Positions 1 to 10,129 of a stretch of 32,618 nt of DNA are shown here, piece by piece (position 1 is the first letter of the stretch; each line of letters starts with the position of its first letter). Under the pieces are notes generated by a model, which was not told where the DNA came from, searched no databases, and saw nothing but the letters and a program-made list of their open reading frames with translations. Made by a program: the position numbers and the translations under genes. Source of the DNA: Sperchopsis tessellata (Eukaryota > Arthropoda > Insecta > Coleoptera > Hydrophilidae); contig JAWQRN010000267.1 in NCBI GenBank assembly GCA_033557685.1, forward strand, positions 1 through 32,618, given 5' to 3'.

Positions 1-41
1 TCAGAGCCTCTACACGGTTTCCACCCGGAAACAACATTCAT
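1..41 (+). repeat. Penelope-like element, 3'-terminal fragment
   Basis: These 41 bases match the 3' end of the Penelope-like element at 26054-26094 with two mismatches. They include a perfect terminal hairpin: GTTTCC (17-22), loop ACCC, GGAAAC (27-32). The rest of this copy, which would lie upstream, is outside the window. Because the matching stretch at 26054 directly follows a recognisable GIY-YIG endonuclease gene, the assignment to a PLE 3' end is well supported. It could be a full copy cut by the window edge or a severely 5'-truncated one. Confidence 0.7.
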
Positions 42-78
42 ACAGATACTATCCGTGGAAGTCTATTACATTTAATAC

Positions 79-346
79 ATATAGCAAGCGCCATTTCATC
101 TGTCGTGGTGAAATCTACGACATATCTCATACACACGAACAAATGAGCGTTTTATTATTATGCCAGGTTTCCCACGAATATTTTTTCCGTTATTTATAAG
201 ATTCGTTCTACATATTGCATATGTTGAAACAATGCGTTCATTTAACTATGTTTTCGATCTCCATCTCGAGGCGGATATTTCTTGTTTATGTCAGTGATTA
301 CTGATGCAAGATTTCACCACGCCAGATGAAATGACGCTTGCTATAT
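79..346. mobile_element. MITE with 38-bp terminal inverted repeats
   Basis: The first 38 bases (79-116, starting ATATAGCAAGCG) are the reverse complement of the last 38 (309-346, ending CGCTTGCTATAT) with only two mismatches. Inside lie about 190 bases of non-coding AT-rich DNA. Total length is 268 bp, typical of a miniature inverted-repeat transposable element mobilised in trans by a DNA transposase. The ATAT at each outer end may be part of the repeat or a target duplication; its palindromic nature prevents a decision, though a TA-based duplication would fit Tc1/mariner or PIF/Harbinger-type elements. No transposase with these termini is in the window. Confidence 0.7.
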
Positions 347-1139
347 GATATTTTTCATAGCTGGTTCTTTACATCTACAGCGGTTAGTTTTGCTGTGTGT
401 TCTTGGTAGGTTCTAATACTTCGTACTGAGGAGCACTGGTTATTCGAAAAGCTATTTACGGTACACACACAAAACCTAGCGTCCTATTATTTTTAATATT
501 AAGCCAGACGTCAGTTTCTTTTTAATTTTTATTTACTTCAGATACTTTCTACTACGTTTCGGCTTATTTAACATGTAACCTTTTTCAAGTATAAATGAAT
601 ATGTTGACCAAATATGCACAAAACTAGAAATGAGAATTAATGGCTAGAAATATGGTAATTACATACAACAGAATAGTATAGCACTAAAATTTTAGACAGA
701 GAAGGAAATAATCGTAAAAGATTATTAAACGAAATGTTGTATATTTTGAGCAATTCAAATACTTTAAATTACAAACAAGATACATACAAACTATCAAATG
801 AGTACACTACAACCACTAAGAACTATTAAACTTAATTTAATACATTATTTTACAAATTACCAAACAAAACAAAAACAACATTCTATAAAACAAATTACAT
901 TTTGTTTAATAAAATAGATAATTGTTTTTATCTTTACAAGTTTTTGATATATATCTTTAAATGTTAAATTAGAGACAGTGAAGAGTTTATTAACAACTGC
1001 GGCAGTGATATTATCTTGGTACATCTGAAATAACTAATTAGTATTTAAACTAGAGCTCAAGTATATATTTGCTGCTGTAACAGAATACTATGACGGTGGC
1101 AATGTAGTTTTTATAATAACAGATACGGCTAGAGTCTAA
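347..1139. other. AT-rich non-coding stretch
   Basis: Apart from the short repeat at 545-596 I see no gene, splice-flanked exon or recognisable mobile element here. Composition is strongly AT-rich with many stop codons in all frames. Confidence 0.5.
545..596 (-). repeat. GCCGAAACGTAGTA repeat, hammerhead-like, copy A
   Basis: Read on the minus strand, this stretch shares a 14-base identity (GCCGAAACGTAGTA) and an upstream ACTT-n-AAAAAGG block, at similar spacing, with 14831-14877. Arrangement on the minus strand: TACT, an A-rich segment, AAGG, a loop of about 20 bases, GCC, GAAACGT, AGTA. TACT and AGTA can pair. This resembles a degraded minimal hammerhead ribozyme, but the CUGAUGA core is not intact. 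It may simply be the end of an unidentified repeat family. Confidence 0.35.
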
Positions 1140-2110
1140 GGTGGAACTGCACTGGTAAAAGGGGATCGAAAATTTTAAGACTCTACAAAAGAAGCATAGA
1201 TAACTAAAAGGTATTGCTAAGGCAGGATATAGAGTACGTGAAGAGCATTCAAAAGCAAATAAAGGAAAATATTAGAAGATACATCTATAAGGCCACACTC
1301 GGAGCGATGACGCAGTGCAGTAGCTATAATTTGATGAAACAGAGACTTCTGATCAAAAATCTAAATGGTTAGAGAATTGACGATAGAAAGGAAATACTAG
1401 AAGTAGTTTTGCAAAGAACTGTATTGAGATGTACATGACCATATAAACATATGTTCTAGGAAGAAGTCCCACCAATATTTCCCTCCGAAGTAACATTTGC
1501 TACGAAATCAGTGTAGAAAAGCACCAGGGAAAGATGAGATCACGATTAATATATTAATAAGCACTCAAAAGAAGACCTACACATTATCATTCAGTCAGTC
1601 TTACAAGTGTGGCTTATAAAATCCTTACCAAAATAATTAAAAACCGCCTCATAACCTTATTCGATTCTTACCAACCCAAAGAATATGCAATCTTTCGTAA
1701 GGGATATAGCACTGTAGGGCACATTTACATGGTACACCTGCCACTATGTTGTGCTTCGTAGACCACTAGATAGTATTTGACCCGAGCAGGATATCTCCAA
1801 TTACTAGAAATTTGGCACAAAATAACATTATATCTGCCTATATACAGCTAATTCAAAACATCTATGAGAAACCACATTCAACGTTAAATTACTTGAAGAA
1901 GAAATGGCAACGTTTGATACTCAAAATGGTATTAGATATGGAGAAACCATACCGCCGAAGTCATTCAGTGCATCTCGAGATTATTTGATCCGGGATAGAT
2001 ATTGGGAACACAAGGACATATGGTAATGCATAATTCATTATCGAAGGAATTTAAAAGCAAATGGTTTAGATTACGAAAGTAAAATTATGAACTTTTGAAC
2101 GAATCTTAGT
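1140..2110 (+). pseudogene. RTE-like non-LTR reverse transcriptase remnant
   Basis: Translated fragments, broken by many stops and frameshifts, follow the order expected in an RTE-clade ORF2. Around 1190-1300 there is a basic region as found between endonuclease and RT. At 1510-1550 there is a degraded KAPGKDEI-type block. At about 1582-1740 a long readable stretch contains SVSLTSVAYKILTKIIKNRL and then YQPKEYAIFRKGYST, the RPISL...YK and QAGFR-GYST motifs of RT. At 1840-1990 comes an IQLIQNIYE block followed by GIRYGETIPPKSFSA, a decayed GVRQGDTISPKLF motif. The YxDD catalytic block is not readable. RTE is the best match from memory, but a neighbouring clade (CR1/Jockey) is possible. Non-functional, with no visible promoter or tail. 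Confidence 0.7.
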
Positions 2111-3042
2111 AAAATGAACGTGATGCATATGAACTACCTTTGCCAATAGGTTCGCTAAATACATACTCAGCTCACGCGAAAACGTTGCAACAAATATCAC
2201 AATAATTTGCTATCTATATTAAGTGAATATGCCAGATATCTTTAATTCTTTTATAATGTATTTGCATATGTTTGTTTGCTGGAAAATCAATGAGATCACA
2301 TGTCATTAAAATACTCTCCTCCATACAATTGAGATCAAACACAAATGCGTCTTCTGTTGTTCAAGCGATATTTTTGTCTTAATGTCTCACCCTCTAGAAA
2401 CCCCTTTTTTCTTCTCCTTCCCCAGCCAGTCTACTCCTAGACATAGTCTTCTTATTCCATATTTTTCTACATATATCTGTATTATGCGGTTAGGTGGAGG
2501 TCGATGACTGCTATATATGATATGCTAGACCCTATAACTCTAACATATTTTATTATTTTTTCAGGTAAGCTACATATCCTTGTTGACAGGTGGTAAGTGA
2601 AGATTAATAGAATATTTACCTTATTTTATTATGTGACTTACTGTCAGAGGATGCACTGTTATAATTCTAATATATGTTTATCAGATGACCTGGGCCAAAG
2701 TATCGTTATATCTTGAAGTAAAATATTCTATAATAGGTTTATGTTTGTAATTAAATATATTACACTTGATAAAGATTTTACTTGCAATATTTTAAGATTG
2801 CACACCTCTAAAAGTTACTAACCATTAATTGTTGATTAATTAAAAATTGTAGTTGCTGATATTTAAAAGATGCGTATGGTAGTGTAGAAAGATATTTGGT
2901 GGATACATCCTCTAGTTTAGATTATTTGAAGATACAAATTGTTTTAAATTTGTCTTACAAGTTTAGAGCTGCTCATATCAATCACGATTTAATAGTGTAA
3001 CGTTTTCACGTGTTCACAAATAAAAATAAATTTAAAGGGTAT
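2111..3042. other. AT-rich stretch, no recognisable gene
   Basis: I find no coding signature. If the minus-strand gypsy element just downstream was once complete, its 3' LTR would be expected near here, but I could not match any part of this stretch to a second copy near 7450-8300. Confidence 0.4.
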
Positions 3043-3459
3043 TTATTTTACATTAATAGAAGAATACCACCTGGATTTCATTGAAGTAGTCTTGGTTGAA
3101 CGAGCATCTCCCCATATATGGAAGACTAGTCTGGAATGGTGCTCAGTGGCGTAGAACCTCCGCAATAGTTTCGTAATATTGTCCCCTTCTTCATTTTGTT
3201 TGTCTAGAATAGGAGCACCTGCAGACTCATGTCTCATGACCATGCAATATGGTCTCAATAAATGTCTGTTTGCTTTTGGTAATGTGCGCCGACTGCAAGT
3301 GAACTGTTGACAACGTCGCTTTACCTTTTTTTGCAAATTGAATAATAGTAGAAATATCAGTGCATGGTGTTCTTGGCAAGTAGCTTCTCGATTGTAAGTG
3401 ATACACCATAAAATTCATGTCGGAATTCTTGAAGATGAATTCTATCATATTTCAGCCTA

Positions 3460-3600
3460 CGTCTCAGCTCAGTTGGTCGAGTTCAAACCAAAGTCTTGGA
3501 ATGGAAATTTTCTGGAAACCCTGCTGTTGGGTAGTCACTTGCAGTGCACTATGACCACATGTCTCGGTAGGTTAGATGAAAATTGCAGAACAGCTGCCAC
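3460..3600 (+). repeat. Possible tRNA-derived SINE fragment
   Basis: TCAGCTCAGTTGGTCGAG near 3469-3481 closely resembles the D-arm/box A region of a tRNA. TTCAAACC follows immediately and resembles box B, as though the anticodon region had been deleted. The sequence after it is non-coding and relatively GC-rich. I see no second copy in the window, so the SINE call rests on the box A-like element alone. It could be a decayed tRNA pseudogene, or chance within the gypsy 3' region. Confidence 0.3.
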
Positions 3601-3897
3601 ACAGTAAGCCAATGACCGTGCCTGACAAGCACCAAACAGATCTCCTTCTTGCCCTATCACTACATTGAAATCTATCCGATGGCCTTCCAGAACTCCTCTT
3701 CGTCTTGGACTTGTAATTTCTCAACATGATAATGTCCTCCTTCTTGGAAGCGGGCGTATGGCGCATTGTAGTGTATGACTTTTGTTGTCCTTCATGGTTT
3801 TTTCTTGCTTCGTTATATCAGATCATTAAATTTCTTTACATACAGACCCTCCCAGGATGATTGAAGCTTGTGGTATAAACCTCTCCGACGTTTTGGA

Positions 3898-4640
3898 TTA
3901 TACAGCTACACCAAGTACATCCTTCATTCTATCGTTTGCAATCTGGATGTTGTTTCCGACAAAATTGTGTATGCCGTCCATTTTTCTTCGTATGTTATCG
4001 ACATAATTGTACCCTCCTTCTTGTTCGTCTAGCAGGCTGCCTAAAATCAAGTCTCCAGGTAATCTCATTTCTCTTCCGAAAGTCACTTTAGCTGTAGTTT
4101 GCCGAGTCATTCCGTCGATAGCTGAGCAGTAGGCCATTAGAGATATATGGATATACTGGTCTCAATCTCTTTGATGTTCGGAAACGACGTTGGATAGGAA
4201 TCGGCCCATAGTTCGATTCATTCACTCCACCATTCCATCAGACTGAGTCTGTTAAGGTGTTCTTCGCAGGTCTCCTGGAACAACGCTTATTCAAAGTTTC
4301 TTCTAATACTGCTGCAACAGTCGAGGTTTCCAGATTAGGTAAGGCATATACTTCTATTAATTTAGATAATCCATGTCAAGCAGTATGTATTTTTTGCGGG
4401 TATCAGTCTCTGAGAACGGTCCAGCTATGTCTATAGCAATTCTCTTGCAAAAGCTTCTTACGTTATACTGCTTCATCGGAGCCTTTCTCTTCCTTCCTGA
4501 AAAATTAGTTGCTGCACATATTGCGCATCTACGAAACCATTTTTTACATCATTGTGATAGTTGACTAAATAGCCTCCAGAACTCCAGTTGTGCAGTTCTT
4601 CTTTTGTTTTAGGTAGCACAGCTGTAGGGCCTCTTTGTTC
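3898..4640 (-). pseudogene. gypsy-1 integrase remnant
   Basis: Near 4610-4400, minus strand, short readable bits match the integrase N-terminus (HNWSSGGYL, compare 'HDSxTGGHLG') and the core start (IAIDIAGPFSETDTRKKYIL), which holds the first catalytic Asp. The middle of the core is degraded. At 4137-3898 the reading AYCSAIDGMTRQTTAKVTFG, then REMRLPGDL, matches the region after the catalytic Glu of gypsy integrases ('AYRSAxHExTGxTPAxxxFGRExRLPxDL'). After it come a YVDNIRRKMDGIHNFV helix and 'ANDRMK'. The GPY/F-type C-terminus is not clearly seen. Integrase inserts element DNA into chromosomes; the sequence is broken. Confidence 0.8.
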
Positions 4641-4899
4641 TCTAAGGCTCTACTCAACAACCTATTTACCATCATCAATGAGTTCTATTGTGTCCAGTAC
4701 ATCTTCACTGCTTCCTGTTGTTTGGCTACTTCTTCCCTTTACTACTGGTCGTCGCTTTTTCTGCCTCCAGTTCAGAATTAGCCTCAGGTTTTGATTTTCT
4801 ACTTGTTCTGTATTTATTTCCTTGTTAATCCATCCTTTCACCTCGACTATTATACGAGATATTGTCAGCAGCTCCGATCTTTCTTCCAGGTATTGACAA

Positions 4900-5541
4900 T
4901 ATTCACCCTTCAATGGGCAGGGTCTTCTTGTCAGAACATTCGTGTTGTTATGAATCTTACCTCTACGGTGTTTGGTGGTAAAGTGATATGTATGGAGCTA
5001 TTCCAGCCACCTAGTAATCTGAATTTCTTGATGTTTTAAGCGAAGAAGCCATTGTCGTGTAGCATGATTCGTTTTAAGGAAGAATTATTGACTATATAGG
5101 TACTTATGGAAGTGATCTATTGCTTTGATAACGGCTAGAAGTACCCGTCTCGTGACACAGTTTTATTCAGGCTGAGATAGTCTTGCGGAAGTAACCAATC
5201 ACTGTTTCTAGGCTATTTTTTGTTTGCAAGAGTAGCACTTGTACAGTGTCCAAAATGAACTGCCCTTCCATTCGAGGATAACTAAGGATTGGGTCCTTAG
5301 TTAAGATTATTTTCAATTTGTCTAACCTCTCCTGACAATATTCTGTATATTTAAATGTTGTTACTTCTTCCATCAGCTTATGTAAAGGCTTAGCAATATT
5401 AGCGAACCCTGAGACAAATCTCCGATAGTAAGTACAGAGTCCCAGAGAACTTCGAATATAATGTTTACTCCTCGAGGTTGGCCATTTATCCACTCTGGAG
5501 CTTTCACCGAGATATGTAGCTACACTTTCGCTGTATACCAC
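4900..5541 (-). pseudogene. gypsy-1 RNase H remnant
   Basis: At 5541-5167 the reading contains LGLCTYYRRFVSGFANIAKP, then LHKLMEE, a TEYCQERLDKLK block and PILSYPRMEGQFILDT, the standard RT thumb/RNase H junction of Ty3/gypsy. The expected acidic DASxxGxGAVLxQ motif is damaged: 'ILDTVQVLLLQTKN' has lost residues after the Asp. The C-terminal part to about 4900 is frameshifted, with fragments of the 'LARWIExL..ADALSRRPC' tail recognisable as TRRPCPLKGEYCQYLEE (about 4935-4880). RNase H degrades the RNA of the hybrid; it is inactive here. Confidence 0.85.
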
Positions 5542-5544
5542 ATA

Positions 5545-6230
5545 TCAAGGATATTTTACTTTCTTCTTGGATATTTGGGCATTTATCTTTCTTAAAATCT
5601 TCTCCAGATTCATTAAATGTTCATTAAATGTCCTACCAATTACGATGACATCATCAAGGAATAACAGACAGGTATTTCAAGAATAGCCCTTGAGGACTAG
5701 TACCATAAGCCTTTCGAAAGTTGCTGGTGCATTGCATAGTCCAAACGGCTTGACACAGAAATTTCACAGCCTTGATCCTGTAGAAAAAGCTATCTTTTAT
5801 CGGTTTTTATAATAACCACTCTTCAAATCTAATGTGAGGAACCATTGCGACCCTACCAATGTGTCCAAGGTGTCGTCTATTGTTGGCAAAGGGTAACAAT
5901 CCTTCTTCGTTACAACGTCTTCTATAGTCTGGAAACTCTGGTAGACCCATCTTTCTTTAATATCAGAACAACATGTGAAGCCCAAGGACTACTAGAAGAT
6001 TCTATAGCGCTTTGTTACTGCATCTTCGTCAACAGACCTTTGGCTTGTTCTCGTTTAACTAGGGGTAACCGCCTTGGATACTGCTTGATTTCGGTTGCAT
6101 TATTATTGTCGATCTTGTATTGTACCATATTTGTGCGACAGTAGAGAGGAAGACTCTCAGGTGACGAATATGCCTTGAAGTTGCCTTAAAAAATCTAGCA
6201 CTTGTTTTTCTTTTGTTGGTGACATATATT
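5545..6230 (-). pseudogene. gypsy-1 reverse transcriptase remnant
   Basis: Readable motifs in order include VVTKKDCYPLPTIDDTLDTL and then SQWFLTLDLKSGY (5985-5797), which contain the conserved 'TKKDxYPLPRIDDxLDxLxGxxxFSxLDLxSGY' block and its first catalytic Asp. In another frame near 5650-5661 a FLDD catalytic box is intact, followed by a recognisable region ending near 5545. Frameshifts separate these blocks, and the start of RT (about 6000-6230) is also shifted. The enzyme would copy the element RNA into DNA; this copy is dead. Both catalytic boxes survive even though the frame is lost. Confidence 0.85.
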
Positions 6231-6303
6231 TTTTTGATTATCACCAATATTGCTTTTAATATCTTCACATAATCTTAGATTCTCACTTATGTGCACATCT
6301 TCT

Positions 6304-6660
6304 TCATATCGGGAAACTGAGACGACTGGTTCTAGAGTTTCCAATTCCTTTATTAGGATGTATAGGTAACCCATTGGTGTTCAAGCTACGAACTGGAATT
6401 ACATCTTGATATCTAACTAGGGCTTTTCCTATCAGAATTCCTGTCTTGATTGGATTTTCTATACCAGATTCAGTAAAACTCAACCGGTAATCGTTCATTT
6501 TGTTTTTAGTCTTAGTTTGTACTATTTGTTCAGTCATTGCCGGCATCGAAACATAATCGGTAAGTAGAAGGCACGCACTTGTTATCGTAGACCCAGGAAG
6601 CCCCAAACTTCCTTCTTTATTGCCTATTTTCGGTAGTCTCTCTATCAATAATATCTCCAT
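6304..6660 (-). pseudogene. gypsy-1 protease-RT linker remnant
   Basis: A 118-codon open stretch that corresponds to the region just after the aspartic protease and before RT in arthropod gypsy pol. It has a VSMPAMTEQIV block ('IPA.sE..V' in relatives), then GILIGKALVRYQDVIPVRSL followed by N-T-N and a G-rich tail, matching the 'GxxIGKALVx....IPVRxxN' segment common to that linker. The protease D-T/S-G active-site triplet is not visible upstream, so the catalytic part was probably deleted together with the end of gag. Frame is lost before RT begins near 6230. Confidence 0.65.
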
Positions 6661-6754
6661 GATGGCTCATAATATCCAACCGGATGATTGCTAGTAGCTG
6701 TTTGCACGTGGTTTGTGCAGGACGTACAGCCTTGTAAAACCATGGTAAGGTTAG

Positions 6755-7444
6755 TCACCTTATATGTGGCATCCCTGCCATTATATTTAGAACCATTTCG
6801 AATTGTGTCTTATAGAGTGTCCATGTAGACGTTCTATCAAATTGGGGTACCTTTATCCTCTGGCCAGTCGGATGTAATGAAGTTGTGAATAGTTTATTTA
6901 CCAGCTTATCGATGTCTCCTTTCCAGGCTCCATAATCTTCTTTGAAGGCCTTTATTTTCATTTTCACGTTTTCATTTATTGCAGAAGCTTTCAAGTTCAA
7001 CTCTTCAGTTTTATGTTCAATCATCCTTGAATTTGTTTCTAGTTTACTTTCTAGAAATTTCATTAAGTTTATGTTGTATAATTGTTTCAAATTGCACTTT
7101 TAAAACTTTTAGAATTTTTTTCAGACTGCTGTTCAATTTTTGTTTTATATGCTCTAGAATTTTCTTCTCTTCTTCTGGAATTTTCTTCCAGATTTTGTGC
7201 TATTTCATCTTCAGTTTTTATATAATTTTGTTCTGTTCTATTTCGTCTTAGGTTTTTTAGAGTTTTCTTCTAGTTTGTTTTCATTAGACCATCTGGTACT
7301 ATCTTCTGGTTTGCTTTCTAAACTTTTAGAATTCTCTTTCAGCAGGTTCTTTAACATTAACAGAGTTTGCGTCGTGTTCATTTGTTCTTCGACTTTCTCT
7401 TCTGTGTCAAACAGTTTGTTAGTGGACCAGTTTCCATTTATCAC
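6755..7444 (-). pseudogene. gypsy-1 gag remnant
   Basis: The 5' part (7444-7238) encodes a charged, Lys/Glu-rich helix-forming segment. After stops the reading resumes at 7090-6755 with a second coiled-coil-like stretch, then RIKVPQFDRTSTWTLYKTQF, which matches the conserved 'PPxFDGxxxWxxYKxQFE' start of the capsid region in many arthropod gypsy gag proteins. The rest of capsid and any nucleocapsid zinc knuckle are missing, and the next readable segment already belongs to pol. Gag packages the element RNA in cytoplasmic particles; this copy cannot. Gag identity rests on the capsid motif and its position upstream of pol. Confidence 0.7.
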
Positions 7445-7450
7445 ACACTT

Positions 7451-9362
7451 TATTTTAACTGTTTAATGTATTTTGTTAACAACACTTTTTCCACTTTAGT
7501 TTTAAACCGCACACCTGTCAACAGTGTAACAATTCAACAAAATTTAAAGTATATTCATTTTAAAATACTTAGTTTATAGTTACACAATAATAAATTAGAC
7601 AACTGTATTTCTAGGAGTATATTAATAGTCTGCTACGCGCGTTATACTAGATCATCAGAACTCCGTAGAGGAACTTTGTATCTAATAGAACTCCCCGCTG
7701 GCCGGACACTCGGTTTTATATGAAAATAAATAATGGATGTGCATCATTTCTAGCTCTAAAATAAATAAAATAATCATTACTAAAATATTTTTATAGCTTT
7801 TAAGAAAGATGACTTTCATAATGAAAAATAATTAAAACTAAAAGAGACGTAATATCCATAGCTTTTAGTTTCTTCACTGAGTTCTTTATGAATCACTTGT
7901 TGTTAAACACTTTTTATAGCACACTTTAATGTCGCCACTAACTTGGTGAGCAAGTTCTTGCTGTCACATGGAAGTTTGTGTGAGACTAAGCTGGCAGAGA
8001 AGCCATTATCTTTTAACGACAGCAAAAGTTTGTCGTGCGGAATAAACAAAAAACTAATATCAAGTTATGCCAATAAGTTTCATTTGAGGCTGCAATCGAT
8101 CTGTAAAAAATATGATTATAAAATCCCTCCATTATGAAACTTGGCAAACTCTTGTGCTGGACACGCTCCTAACTCTTCCATTGTATTTCCGGACACACAT
8201 GTAGATATATAGGAGTGCGGAATATTATCCTTCTTATCTTGTCCTTTGTGGTTGATTATCTACAATGCGGGTGCTTAAATTAATTAAAATGTTTGTGTTA
8301 GTAAGAGAAAAATAATTTATGACTTTCAATGTTCAACAACTGGATGTACTCTGCAATTTTTGACTTACAAAATAATTTGAAATAGGTATATTAATTGTGG
8401 AATTTTAATTTAAGTAACGTTTCCCTACTTTTCTTTCAGGAAGTAATTGTTAATTGTCACCAAATTTATATTAATGGTTACATTTGGTATCGTAACCCAT
8501 TTGATTACGTTAGCATGTTTTGTATTTGCTGCCAATACTTAAAAAATCCACATCTCAAGTAATTTGATCGCTTTTGCAATTAGAAAGTGAAATTAGGGAA
8601 AACGTAAGTGAGTAACAGTGGTCAATATCCCGTTTCACTTTTTTTCCTTAGTTTAACTACTATATTTTGGATCTAAGTGATACAAATAGAATCAAAGTCT
8701 AAACATCTAGTATTGTAGTACTGTCAATTTTTGTACATATAGATATCTCAGTATAAATGAATTGTGTAACGTTTTCTATTTGGATTTCAAAAATATATAT
8801 TTTCCTAGAGGTGGTGGCGGAATACTCCCCTTATTGGGTAGTATCGTCGTGTATGAGATAGCCAAAGTTACTGGTTAATGGATCGTCCCGAATGAGAAGA
8901 CTTTTCAAATGTAATCTGTAGCTTAGGATAATAGTGGACTTTTTGCCCGCATCTGCACGCCATGGGGTGTGCAGGCAACCTAGTGTGTATACTTTGTGGT
9001 ATGGAGGAAATTTATTACAAAAATGAAGCATCTTGGTACGTAGTATATAGCACCGAATGAAATGTGAATACTCTCAGCGAGAAGGCAGGTGACATATATC
9101 CATGTTACAGAGCTATTATTTAGTTGATAGCAAGAAAAAGCGTAAAAAATGAGCAGTACAAAAGAGAGAAAAGTTATAGAACAAGAAATAATAAGAAGCT
9201 ACAAACTACACGAAAGGAAAGCGGCCCTGAAATATAGAAAACTTGTTGATTATAAGATAAACAGATTTGAAATATGTAATGAAGTAGAGATTGGTAAAAG
9301 CTAATAAGTACGGATCTTAAATAACTTAAGGTGAATGGAGATCACTTACAGATTACAGATTA
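7451..9362. other. AT-rich stretch, no recognisable gene
   Basis: This flanks the 5' side of the gypsy-1 element, where a 5' LTR and primer-binding site would be expected. No TGGCGCC-type site was found on the minus strand. A locally GC-richer patch at 7620-7720 and another at 8810-9000 have no coding signature that I recognise. Confidence 0.4.
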
Positions 9363-9626
9363 CAGGCATCAGCCGTCTCGTAGCTCACTGGCTAAGTACT
9401 AGGCTACTAAGCTTTGGGTTTCGGGTTCTAATCCCAGAGGCGGTCGGTTTTTTGCGTTTAGGGAAAAGTCTTTGTAGTGGTCGTCTTCCGGGAGGGACGT
9501 GAAAACGTGGTTCCCGTGTACTGCAGGTAAAATGAAGACCATGTGCACGTAAAATAACCCAATTCCCTGGCGTCGGTGATAGGCCATAGCAGCGGTAATA
9601 GGCCGACGTTAAATAAACAAGAAACG
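9363..9626 (+). mobile_element. tRNA-derived SINE
   Basis: Box A-like TAGCTCACTGG (9381-9391) and box B-like GGTTCTAATCC (9424-9434) are 43 bases apart, as in a tRNA gene with its internal RNA polymerase III promoter. A tRNA-unrelated body of about 160 bases follows, ending in a TTAAATAAACAAGAAAC-type A-rich tail near 9607-9626. The tRNA-like head has lost good cloverleaf pairing, so it is a retroposon and not a tRNA gene. The last 40 bases (GGCCATAGCAGCGGTAATAGGCC...TAAATAAACAA) resemble the end of a second repeat at 21960-22035. SINEs move using the machinery of a partner LINE, which may share this 3' end. Confidence 0.75.
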
Positions 9627-10005
9627 GCAATTTCAATTGAATAAGTAATATCTAATTTCATATGTAAATTTCTATGGATGCAAAACTTTTTATAACAGAA
9701 ATAATTTATTTGTTCATATTTTACTGTACTAAATTTTGCGTAATATTTATCAATCTTTGATGAAATTTGGAAGTAGGCGATACATTCTGAACAACTTTGT
9801 ATGTTCAAGTTTTTTCAGACGTTCGTACGACTGGACCAACAAAGCGAACTTTAAATATGCTTTATGTATTTTGTAAACCCTATTAAACATATCAATATTA
9901 CATCGACACTTCCAAGTAAAGTGCGGTACCTGACATCACAGTCAGAGTAAAAACACTACTGCTTTATACATTTTTTATAAAAATATGTATAACATTCTTA
10001 TCTTA

Positions 10006-10128
10006 AGGTTTTTTTGAAGATAACCGTTGGCTCTTCTGCCAGGAAACTGAAACACAATTCAATACACGGTTGTCTCCAGTAAAAATTAGAAGATTTACTG
10101 TGGACGTGGAAGACATCGTACAGTATAT
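10006..10128 (+). repeat. Diverged copy of the 17.6-kb/27.2-kb repeat family
   Basis: The order of blocks matches the right arm of the element at 17590-17895. Near 10013 there is TTGAAGATAACCG, then TGGC-loop-GCCA (a possible short stem), GGAAACTG, an AACAC stretch, GGTTGTCTCCAGTAAAAATT, and GAAGATTTACTGTGGACGTG followed by GAAGAC. The right arm at 17.8 kb reads AGCTATCTCCCGGAAAACTT then GAAGATATTTACTATGGCTG then TGGAAGTC. The similarity is moderate, so this is an old copy. Confidence 0.45.
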
Positions 10129-10129
10129 A

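Larger units (their letters stand above)
3570..7450 (-). mobile_element. Degenerate Ty3/gypsy retrotransposon 1
   Basis: Minus-strand order is gag (7444-6755), protease-RT linker (6660-6304), RT (6230-5545), RNase H (5541-4900) and integrase (4640-3898), which is the Ty3/gypsy order (integrase last). Each domain is readable only in pieces separated by stops and frameshifts. The protease active site and part of gag appear deleted. No matching pair of LTRs and no primer-binding site were found near either end, so the copy is internal-only or its LTRs have diverged beyond eye recognition. The 3' limit is uncertain: reading continues weakly to about 3570, and an unassigned open stretch lies at 3043-3336. 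Confidence 0.85.

Noticed and set aside
2579..2592. TGTTGACAGGTG shared (inverted) with 7515-7526 as an LTR trace
   Set aside because: Only about 12 bases match and the flanks do not align, so chance is likely.
3043..3336. 97-codon minus-strand open stretch as a gene
   Set aside because: No recognisable motif, no codon or splice evidence, and it lies in the decayed 3' flank of the gypsy-1 element.
7451..8300. 5' LTR of gypsy-1
   Set aside because: No matching sequence near 2100-3040, no primer-binding site and no clear TG...CA boundaries were found.
9160..9300. Basic LINE linker region on the plus strand
   Set aside because: The Lys/Arg-rich translation recalls post-endonuclease linkers, but no specific motif follows and purine-rich DNA would give the same impression.
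9374..9440. tRNA gene
   Set aside because: Boxes A and B are present, but acceptor and anticodon stems do not pair well and a long non-tRNA body with an A-rich tail follows, so it is a SINE head.
9385..9636. Minus-strand open stretches as protein genes
   Set aside because: They run antisense through the tRNA-derived SINE; the translation is a by-product of SINE sequence.
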